From positions 1-24,037 of IMG/VR virus record IMGVR_UViG_3300045955_000179: a stretch of DNA of 24,037 nucleotides; one strand, given 5' to 3'. Both the position numbers and the translations under genes were made by a program. This document shows positions 7,216-13,425 of this stretch, piece after piece; position 1 is the first letter of the stretch; each line of letters starts with the position of its first letter. The notes under the pieces were generated by a model. The model ran no database searches and was not told the origin of the DNA. It was given only the letters and a program-made list of their open reading frames with translations. This DNA is from a virus.

Positions 7216-7764
7216 TTACGCCGCGCTCTGCTGCACGGCGAAGCGCAATTCGTGAACGAGGTTCTTGACCAGTTGCTCCTGCCCCCGCGCCAGGCCGGCC
7301 GGGATATGTCGCTCGAAGACCTTCGGGATCGAGGGTCCGTGGAGCTGCACAATCGGTAATCGCGGCAGGCCCTTGCGCTGGAAAACCCCGACGTGCCCAC
7401 TCGGCATCGTCGCAATAAACGCATGCGGATACAGGCCGGCGCCGCCTGGCAGGCGCGCCCGCACGCCACCGCGGCCCGCGCGTGCCCGGAACGCGATCAG
7501 CGGGAGACGTGCCCCGCGCGCCTCGAGCGAGGCCGACATCTGCGCGACTAGGCTGTTCGACACCGCCGGGCGCACGAGGATGGCCTTCCGCACGTCGCCC
7601 TGCTTAATTCCCAGGTCTTCCGCGATCGCCCGCACCATGACGGTGTTGGCGCTGCCAATCGCCCGCGTGAGGGCGCGCGCGATGGCGGCCGGCGCGCGTT
7701 GCTGGAGGCCCTCGAGCCCACGCTTCCAGCCAGCGGCATTCAGTCGCAGATTCAACGTGGCCAT
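7216..7764 (-). CDS. Minor tail protein Z (lambda gpZ-like)
   Basis: This 182-residue basic protein begins MATLNLRLNAAGWKRGLEGLQQRAPAAIARALTRA, an N-terminal helical region typical of the prophage minor tail protein Z family. DLGIKQGDVRKAILVRPA follows, then LPLIAFRARAGRGGVRARLP, a segment typical of the family's middle part. Its C-terminal third, FIATMPSGHVGVFQRKG, LPIVQLHGPSIPKVFE, is the family hallmark. In lambda, gpZ acts at the head-proximal end of the tail and helps connect DNA and tail. The ATG follows the TAA of the terminator-like gene directly. Confidence 0.85.
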   Translation of the reverse strand: MATLNLRLNAAGWKRGLEGLQQRAPAAIARALTRAIGSANTVMVRAIAEDLGIKQGDVRKAILVRPAVSNSLVAQMSASLEARGARLPLIAFRARAGRGGVRARLPGGAGLYPHAFIATMPSGHVGVFQRKGLPRLPIVQLHGPSIPKVFERHIPAGLARGQEQLVKNLVHELRFAVQQSAA

Positions 7765-8214
7765 TTACGGCGTTCCCCACTCCTCGACGTACGGCAGCAG
7801 ATAGGTCACCCCGACCCCCACCGTGGGCGTCCCTGGCTCACGTGGCAACGTCCGCGTGACGCCACGCAGCACTTGCTGCCGCACGAGGCCCCCCAGCGTT
7901 CGGTCCTCGAGCTCAATCGCACGCTTGATGTCCCCCAGCACCGCTTCCACGATCACCCAGGGCTGCGCGAGCTCGGCCCGCGCCAGCGCCTGAATTTCGA
8001 CCTGGAGCGTCAACGCCACGGTGACCTGCTGCGACCGCACGAAATCGTCGGCGACCACCAGCGCGAGGACGACATCCGGATCGCTCTCGCCCAACGACAG
8101 CACCTCGCCCATGAAGACGGTCGCACCGGCGTCGGTGACGAATCCGTTCGCCACGGTGATCTGCTGCACCCGCGCCAGGAGCTCCTGCAGGATCAGTAAG
8201 CGGCGGGTGGCCAT
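7765..8214 (-). CDS. Probable tail terminator / tail completion protein
   Basis: The 149-residue product starts MATRRLLILQELLARVQQITVANGF, a helix followed by the 'i..l...L..I....Gf.tdaG..Vf.G' pattern common to tail terminator-like proteins. The middle has an acidic stretch DPDVVLALVVADD and strands SQQVTVALTLQVEIQAL. Helix VIVEAVLGDIKRAIEL comes next, and the protein ends with VGVGVTYLLPYVEEWGTP. This order of helix, strands and a terminal strand pair fits lambda gpU-like proteins, and the position just before gpZ agrees. Its ATG overlaps the upstream stop by one base (TGATG). The family call is inference from shape and context. Confidence 0.7.
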   Translation of the reverse strand: MATRRLLILQELLARVQQITVANGFVTDAGATVFMGEVLSLGESDPDVVLALVVADDFVRSQQVTVALTLQVEIQALARAELAQPWVIVEAVLGDIKRAIELEDRTLGGLVRQQVLRGVTRTLPREPGTPTVGVGVTYLLPYVEEWGTP

Positions 8215-8561
8215 CAGCTCTCCACATAGGGCACCACGATGACCCGATGATGATCGGCCTCCGCACGATCGACGCCGTCGACCTGCCAGACCGCATCAAG
8301 CGCGGTCGCTGGATCGGCGGCCGGCACGGTAATCAGCGTGCCGCGCGGCACAGACGGCAGCACGCCACGCGGCAGCGCCAGGACCCGCGGGGCCTCACGC
8401 CGGTGGAGTTCCGTGCCCAGGGGATAGATGCCAGTCACCGGCGCGAGCCAAATCCCGCGCGTGTCCACGGGCACCTGGTTCGGCGGGGCCACAGTCAGGG
8501 CCACACCGAGGACCTCGAAGTTCAGGTCCCGCGCCAGCTCACGCAACGCGCCCAGTTCCAT
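8214..8561 (-). CDS. Putative head-tail connector / joining protein
   Basis: The 115-residue protein starts MELGALRELARDLNFEVLGVALTVAP and has strands RGIWLAPVTGIYPLG, RVLALPRGVLPSVPRGTLITVP, ALDAVWQVDGV and HHRVIVVPYVES. The end 'a.W.Vdgv...d..h.rvvv.p' resembles short gpFII-like head-tail joining proteins. Position between the cement gene and the tail terminator is where connectors lie. No clear Shine-Dalgarno is seen ahead of the ATG (only CGGGC), so it may rely on coupling to the gene 17 bases upstream. The family assignment is tentative. Confidence 0.65.
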   Translation of the reverse strand: MELGALRELARDLNFEVLGVALTVAPPNQVPVDTRGIWLAPVTGIYPLGTELHRREAPRVLALPRGVLPSVPRGTLITVPAADPATALDAVWQVDGVDRAEADHHRVIVVPYVES

Positions 8562-8578
8562 GCCCGGCGCCGTTAGGA

Positions 8579-8926
8579 CTACAGGGCGGCGCCGAGATTC
8601 ACACCGGACAGCAGGACCTTGCCAGTCGCGGAGGGGTTCGCCGCGGCGGCGGCCGCCACGCCGGCCCTGAAGTTGCCGGTCGTGACCGTGGTGAACCGCT
8701 TGTTCGTGTCGTCCCAGTTCACCTGCTGCCCTTCGGTCCAGGCCTGCGCTGACAGCTTCGCGTGCTCGACGACGCCGGTGCGCACCCCGGTGAATAGTTC
8801 GGTCTGCGCGGCCGTGATCGTCGCGATCACCAGGATGTCGCCGATCTTGACGCCGGTGCCCGCCACCACGCCGCCAGTCGGCGCGGTGAACGTGAGCACG
8901 TCCCCGGGCTGAACGAAAGTCTTCAT
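8579..8926 (-). CDS. DUF2190-family capsid cement (decoration) protein
   Basis: This 115-residue protein reads MKTFVQPGDVLTFTAPTGGVVAGTGVKIGDILVIA, the characteristic start of DUF2190 proteins. The other family marks also appear: a TGVVEHAKLSAQAWTEGQQVNWDD segment, RFTTVTTGNFRAGVAAAAAANPSATGKVLL and a terminal GVNL. These proteins form small beta-rich trimers that stabilise the capsid surface. The gene directly follows the capsid gene, as expected. GGAG is six bases ahead of the ATG. No gene fusion or oddity is visible. Confidence 0.92.
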   Translation of the reverse strand: MKTFVQPGDVLTFTAPTGGVVAGTGVKIGDILVIATITAAQTELFTGVRTGVVEHAKLSAQAWTEGQQVNWDDTNKRFTTVTTGNFRAGVAAAAAANPSATGKVLLSGVNLGAAL

Positions 8927-8959
8927 GCGTCGCTCCTCACTCGTGTGGAATCGATGTCG

Positions 8960-11029
8960 TTACGCGCCGGGGTTCTTCCAGAGCCCGCGGTGATCGATCA
9001 CCTTCGCGGCGGTGTCGTGCCGGCACTTCACCTCGAGGCCGTCAACATCGAAGCCGATGCGGCTCTCGACGACGGGGCCGTTCTCGCCATCGAGATAGCC
9101 GTACTCGAGGATGTCCACTTGGTCGGGCGACGCCGCCAGAAACCACGCCGTCGCACTGCCCGCCACAGACCCGATACCGACCTCGAGCCGCGGCTCGGAG
9201 ATCACCTCGAGCCGGCCAGCGAACGGATTCACCGCGCTCGACTGACTCGCCAACAGGTTCGTCGACACGAACTGGTCGGCGAGCGTCTCCTTGCTAGGGG
9301 GCACGATGAGGAACTTGGGATTCAGGTTGAGCAGCGTCTGCGCGTCGAGGCCGACCTGCTTGCGCATCGCCGCGCGGCCGGCGCCAATCGCCGCGACCGC
9401 GATCGCGTCGCTCGTGCCCGACAGATTCGCGTGCGTCGCGTGGAAAAGGGCGACACCGTCGCCCATGGTCGGATTGCTCAGAATCTCGAGCCAGACCAGA
9501 TTCGACTCGAGGTTGCGCGCCGCACGGCCGAAGAGCATCGGCACGCGCGAGAACGCGTCGGTGTCGTCGTTGACAAGCGACTTCCGGGTGATGGCGAACA
9601 CGCGACCGTAGGTGGCGAGCTGGAACTGCTCCTTGCCTTCGCCGATCGTCCCTCGGGTGAACTCGCCATCCTCGTCGACCTTCAGGAGCTGCGGCGCATC
9701 GCCGAGTTGGAGACGCTTCACGGGCTTGAAGTCCGGGAGCTGCACGAGGCGCGCGATCCGGGTGAACGTCTGCGGCGCCTCTTCATAGGCGCGGCGCAGG
9801 GTCTTGGCCGTGACGTCGGCCAGCAGGTTGGCAAAATCCGTCGTCGTGTGGAAGCCTGCGCGCGTCTGCAGGCCCAGCGCCATGCCGGCGATCTCCATCT
9901 TCGACATGCCAGACGTCCGCACACCCTGCGCCTGCAGGAAGATCCGGGCGGTGTCGAGCATCGTCAACCCGCGATAGGCGCGGCCGTGCTCCTCGAGCTT
10001 GAAGGCCGTCGGCGCCACCCGGTGGAGCAGCGCATTCTCGATGCCGGCACGCACATGCACCAGCGGGTCGTCGCCGACCAACACGGACCCGCCCTCGCGC
10101 GGCCCCTGCTTGGGCAGATCGCGCTTCGCCAGCTCGTCGAAGATCTTCCGCTGCGCATCGACCAGCGCGACGCCGTCGGCGATCAGCTTCTCGGCCCACG
10201 CGCTGGGCAACCGCGAGGCCCGCACGGCCGCGTGGATACCCTGGCAGCGCTCGCGCTCCTGGGACACACCGGAGTCGTACTCGTTCGGCTCGTCGTCCGG
10301 ATTGTCGGCCGCGCGCGTGCCGGCGCCGTTGCCGTTGCCGGGCCCACCGGGCGCGCCTGGATCGAGGGGATCGCGCTCGACCAGCGTTTCCGACATAACG
10401 GGTTCCGACGCGGGAGACGATGTGCGTTTCGCCATTGAAACTCCTGAACGCGTCACAAGGACGCACTTGTTCGTATTCGCGGACTCGCCGCTGCGAACCT
10501 GGGCGCCGGCGTCCGCCGGCATCGGCACCATCGAGATCTCGAACGGCTCCCAGTCGACGGCCGTTCGCACCGGCAACTTGTTGTCCTTGCCGGCGTCCTC
10601 TTCGAACTTGTGCACGCGATAGCCGACGCTGACGTTCTTGATGATGCCGTCGCGCACGTCGTTCCAAATATCGTCGACCGCCGCACGCTTCGAGAAGCGG
10701 ACGGTGGCCCGCGCTTCTTTGCCGGTGACGCGCGCAGAGTCGGATTCGACGACACCGAGTTGGTCAGTGACACTCCACGCCGAATGCGCGTCGAGCAACG
10801 GCGCGCCCGCATTGAGCCGCTCGAGTCGGACGTGCTCAGCCTTCAGGGACAACTTTTCCAGGAATCGCTTGCCGGTCCACCAGTCATAGCGCTCGATGGA
10901 CGCACCAGTCGAAAACACCAAGTCGACCGTGCGCTTCTCGTCGTCGAATGAGACGACATCGGCGCGCAGACACAACGGCGGGATGTCAGCCGTGTGAGAG
11001 GTTGGCGCTGTCGTCGCCGTGCGCTTCAT
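8960..11029 (-). CDS. Prohead protease - major capsid protein fusion
   Basis: I start the protein at ATG 11029 (MKRTATTAPTSHTADIPPLC), giving 689 residues; starts at 11047 and 11182 are in frame but lack a clear binding site. Residues 20-175 look like an S78/U35 prohead protease: LNAGAPLLDAHSAW with His82, IIKNVSVGYRVH with Ser134, and WEPFEISMVPMPAD (Glu161/Glu164 nearby). A Gly/Pro/Asp-rich linker (about 205-260) and a charged helical region (GVSQERERCQGIHAA...) follow, perhaps with a scaffold role. Residues about 330-689 resemble the Mu gpT-like capsid subunit: RLQLGDAPQLLKVDEDGEF, ATYGRVFAITRKSLVNDD, LFHATHANLSG. Such fusions are known in phages; self-cleavage would free the shell protein. 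The start overlaps the winged-helix gene by 44 bases. Confidence 0.9.
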   Translation of the reverse strand: MKRTATTAPTSHTADIPPLCLRADVVSFDDEKRTVDLVFSTGASIERYDWWTGKRFLEKLSLKAEHVRLERLNAGAPLLDAHSAWSVTDQLGVVESDSARVTGKEARATVRFSKRAAVDDIWNDVRDGIIKNVSVGYRVHKFEEDAGKDNKLPVRTAVDWEPFEISMVPMPADAGAQVRSGESANTNKCVLVTRSGVSMAKRTSSPASEPVMSETLVERDPLDPGAPGGPGNGNGAGTRAADNPDDEPNEYDSGVSQERERCQGIHAAVRASRLPSAWAEKLIADGVALVDAQRKIFDELAKRDLPKQGPREGGSVLVGDDPLVHVRAGIENALLHRVAPTAFKLEEHGRAYRGLTMLDTARIFLQAQGVRTSGMSKMEIAGMALGLQTRAGFHTTTDFANLLADVTAKTLRRAYEEAPQTFTRIARLVQLPDFKPVKRLQLGDAPQLLKVDEDGEFTRGTIGEGKEQFQLATYGRVFAITRKSLVNDDTDAFSRVPMLFGRAARNLESNLVWLEILSNPTMGDGVALFHATHANLSGTSDAIAVAAIGAGRAAMRKQVGLDAQTLLNLNPKFLIVPPSKETLADQFVSTNLLASQSSAVNPFAGRLEVISEPRLEVGIGSVAGSATAWFLAASPDQVDILEYGYLDGENGPVVESRIGFDVDGLEVKCRHDTAAKVIDHRGLWKNPGA

Positions 11030-11330
11030 GCACCGAGGATGCTCCATCGGCCGCGCGCGTGGACCCGCCGAAATGTGGCGGGCGTCGAACTTTGGCGGGT
11101 ATCGATGGCCGCAACACGAGCGACGACGGGGAGTTAGGCGTGCGCAGCCACCCCTTGCGATACAACGCGGAGAGGTGCTCACGCACGGTCGTACGCGTCA
11201 ACGTGAACCGCCGCGCCAAATAACTCGCGGGACACGGCTCGGTCGTCGTGCGGCTGTAGGTTTCGATCGCCTCCAGCAGTTGACGCTGACGCCCCGACAA
11301 CAATCGACGCGGCGTGGGCGACTGCGCCAT
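10986..11330 (-). CDS. LexA-like winged-helix DNA-binding protein
   Basis: The 114-residue protein starts MAQSPTPRRLLSGRQRQLLE at ATG 11330, with GGGAG seven bases upstream; a GTG at 11333 is one codon earlier. Residues 10-63 match the pattern of the LexA N-terminal domain: LSGRQRQLLEAIETY, a short loop, PASYLARRFTLTRTTVREHL and ALYRKGWLRTP. The recognition helix would be RTTVREHLSALYRK. No LexA-type peptidase domain follows. The C-terminal 45 residues are low in structure, encoded partly in overlap with the capsid gene start. It sits between portal and capsid genes and overlaps the portal stop. A regulator of late or host genes is the natural guess; a structural or DNA-tethering role is possible. 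Confidence 0.8.
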   Translation of the reverse strand: MAQSPTPRRLLSGRQRQLLEAIETYSRTTTEPCPASYLARRFTLTRTTVREHLSALYRKGWLRTPNSPSSLVLRPSIPAKVRRPPHFGGSTRAADGASSVHEAHGDDSANLSHG

Positions 11331-12823
11331 CACACGTCTCCCGTCGCGCCACTAGGGGCCGCGCCTGGCTTCGAACTCGCCACGCCCTGGAGTTGCCCGG
11401 CCTGCGTCATCTGGCGCGGGTCGCTGTCGAGCACGATCTTCAACTGGTCGAGTCGCGCATTGTCGGCAGCAAACTCTGCGAGGAGCTCGTCTGGGTCGTA
11501 GCCACGCTCGCGGAGCACCTCCGACAGCGTCGTGATGCCCGCGCGGATGTTCCGCATGTGCGCGAGGCCTTCCTTGTCCGGTTCCACCATCGGCATCGGC
11601 GGCCCGGTCCACCGCGTGTCACGCGGCGCAGACACACCCATGACGGCCATCACCTGCAGCGCCCAGCCCATCGACGGCGCACAGAACTGCGGTATCAGCA
11701 GATTCCAGCGCCAGTCCTCGACCCGGGACCAATGGCGCAAGCGCGACATGCGCGCGGCCGAGAACGGCAGATCCGCGTAGTCGCCCGTCAGGTCCTCGTA
11801 CGTCACCCCGATCCCCGTCGCGATCGCGCGCTGGTTCGTGCGGACATAGTCGGGATACTCGCGGACCGTCGGCGGCTGCACGACCGTCACGTTGCGACCG
11901 GGCGGCGCATTCATCACCACGCCGGGCTCGAGGAGATCAACCTCGGGACTGCCAGCCGCCGACGACGGCTGCGCGGCGCCCAAGGCCGTGGCCGATCCGT
12001 CGACGTCGCTGGTGATCACGGCCAGGCACGCCGCGATCTTCTGCTTCATCAACGTGGCGTCCTCGAACTCGTCGAGATCCTTGAAGCGCAGGAGGACCGG
12101 CGCGAACCACGACGCCCCGCGCAACTGACCGGCGCGGGTGATGCGGAAGATGTGCAGGATGCTCTCAGCAGGAATCCGCTGCGACGACGCACTCGAGCCG
12201 AGTTCGGACCCGGGATGTTCCGGGAAGAGCCAGTACGCGGCCCGCCGCCCGATCGCGTCGAGCTCGACGCCGTGGACAATGCGGCCGCCGTTGGGCAGCG
12301 TCGCATGCCTCGAGGTGTCAAGGAAGTCCGGCTCGAGCACCTGCAGCTGCAACGGCAGCGGGAATCCATCCTCGGGCCGTCGGATCCGCCGGCGCACCAG
12401 GACCTCCCCGGATTCCACGACCGTGCGCATCACCAATTTCTGCAGGCCGTAGAAGTCATGCTTCCCGTACGCGTCACACGCGGTCGTGAGCGCCCAGGAC
12501 TCGAACAACTTCTGCGCCCGGGCGTTCTTGAGCGCCGCGACGATACCGGTGCCCACGACGTCGTCGACAATTGTGCGCAGGGCGCTCTCAGCGTAGGGCA
12601 CGTTGCGCACCAGGTCGCGCGCGACGTTCCGCAACTGCCCCACGAAGGGTCCGGTCGCCGCATTCGGATCGCCGCCGCTGCGGTTCCAGCCCTGCGTGCG
12701 TCGGCCGCCGGCGGCCCCCTCGTAATGACGCTTCGCCAGAAGATCGCCGGCCAGCCGCGCACGCTGCCGCTGGAGCGTCCAGCGCGGCGCGATTCCATTG
12801 GTAATGCGGTCCAGCCAATGCAC
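11330..12823 (-). CDS. Portal protein (lambda gpB family)
   Basis: The 497-residue protein starts with GTG (MHWLDRITNGIAPRWTLQRQRARLAG), GGGAG lying seven bases upstream. Typical lambda-portal features appear in order: Y(E/S)AA-like GGRRTQGW, the segment FVGQLRNVARDLVRNVPYAESALRTIVDDVVGTGI, a helical SWALTTACDAYGKHDFYGL, VLVRRRIRRPEDGFPLPLQLQVLEPDFLD, GGRIVHGVELDAIGRRAAYWLFPEHPG, ILHIFRITRAGQLRGASWFAPVLLRFKDLDEFEDA and a TYEDLTGDYADLPFSAARM block. It forms the dodecameric DNA gate at one capsid vertex. gpW lies just upstream with its stop three bases from this start, the same order as in lambda-type heads. Length is normal for the family. Confidence 0.95.
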   Translation of the reverse strand: MHWLDRITNGIAPRWTLQRQRARLAGDLLAKRHYEGAAGGRRTQGWNRSGGDPNAATGPFVGQLRNVARDLVRNVPYAESALRTIVDDVVGTGIVAALKNARAQKLFESWALTTACDAYGKHDFYGLQKLVMRTVVESGEVLVRRRIRRPEDGFPLPLQLQVLEPDFLDTSRHATLPNGGRIVHGVELDAIGRRAAYWLFPEHPGSELGSSASSQRIPAESILHIFRITRAGQLRGASWFAPVLLRFKDLDEFEDATLMKQKIAACLAVITSDVDGSATALGAAQPSSAAGSPEVDLLEPGVVMNAPPGRNVTVVQPPTVREYPDYVRTNQRAIATGIGVTYEDLTGDYADLPFSAARMSRLRHWSRVEDWRWNLLIPQFCAPSMGWALQVMAVMGVSAPRDTRWTGPPMPMVEPDKEGLAHMRNIRAGITTLSEVLRERGYDPDELLAEFAADNARLDQLKIVLDSDPRQMTQAGQLQGVASSKPGAAPSGATGDV

Positions 12824-12825
12824 GA

Positions 12826-13035
12826 TCAGACTCCCTTTCGCGTCGCGACGAGCCGGTAATGCTGCGGCGTCGCGCTCTGCGCGGCGACGTCGTGTTCCAT
12901 GACGGACAGCAGTTTCAACATCTCATCGATGTCATGAAAGGTGACGGACTGATCCGCGAACGTGAGCGTGCGGACGCCACGACCAGCCGCCATCGCGGCC
13001 TTCAACAAATCGATATCCGCTTGCGTCCACGCCAT
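12826..13035 (-). CDS. gpW-like head-tail joining protein
   Basis: A 69-residue product reads MAWTQADIDLLKAAMAAGRGVRTLTFADQSVTFHDIDEMLKLLSVMEHDVAA. Helix, short beta-hairpin (VRTLTFADQSVTF) and second helix form the gpW pattern, and about 68 residues is the size of lambda gpW. It sits just ahead of the portal gene, as W does in lambda. gpW-type proteins bind the portal after packaging, hold DNA in the head and provide the platform for the connector. The ATG is preceded by AGGGTGAT at suitable distance. Confidence 0.88.
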   Translation of the reverse strand: MAWTQADIDLLKAAMAAGRGVRTLTFADQSVTFHDIDEMLKLLSVMEHDVAAQSATPQHYRLVATRKGV

Positions 13036-13047
13036 TCGATCACCCTA

Positions 13048-13425
13048 TCAAGCAGCAATGCTGCCGAAATTCGCGACGTAGAACCAGATCTCACGCGTCA
13101 CACGTCCACCACCGGTCAATCGGAAATCGAGCGTCAGGACATGCGGCTCATCCTGTTCATTTCCGATGATCGCGTTGTCCGCCTCGGCAAATTGCAAGAC
13201 GAAGAGTCCGGAGGTCAAACTCCCGCCATTCACATCTTTGACTTCTTGACTCGAGCGGCTGTTTAGGATCGTTCCCGTGGCGGCATCGCGCAGCGTGGCG
13301 AGAATACTCGTGACCTGCGCCGGCGCGACGGGCAGACCAGCGGCATCGGTCACGGCGACCCGATACTGATAAGTCGACCGCTCAGGGATCGCCGCAGTCA
13401 CGGGAAAGGTTTTGCGAGCCGTCAT
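13048..13425 (-). CDS. Small beta-rich protein at the end of the adhesin block
   Basis: The 125-residue protein starts MTARKTFPVTAAIPERSTYQYRVAVTDAAGLPV and overlaps the repeat-protein stop by four bases (ATGA). It looks like an immunoglobulin or BppU-N-like sandwich: YRVAVTDAAGLPVAPAQVTSILATLRDAATGTIL, a DVNGGSLTSGLFVLQFAEADNAI hairpin and HVLTLDFRLTGGGRVTREIWFYV. Domains of this sort act in phages as attachment modules for fibres or as small adhesin parts. It has no cysteine and no signal peptide. The coupling to the 901-residue protein suggests that the two work together, but the function is not known. Confidence 0.7.
   Translation of the reverse strand: MTARKTFPVTAAIPERSTYQYRVAVTDAAGLPVAPAQVTSILATLRDAATGTILNSRSSQEVKDVNGGSLTSGLFVLQFAEADNAIIGNEQDEPHVLTLDFRLTGGGRVTREIWFYVANFGSIAA

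Noticed and set aside
8945-10438. Long plus-strand open frame of 497 codons opposite the protease-capsid gene
   Set aside because: It is Arg/His/Leu-rich, without motifs, and lies wholly over a well-supported capsid gene. Such frames are expected opposite genes in GC-rich DNA.
11030-11182. Longer N-terminus of the protease-capsid fusion from 11182
   Set aside because: The extra 51 residues are Arg/Cys/Pro-rich shadow of the winged-helix gene and unlike any protease start.
11393-12859. Plus-strand open frame of 488 codons opposite the portal gene
   Set aside because: Same antisense shadow pattern (RHRRPGPPRVTRRRH type sequence); the portal is certain.
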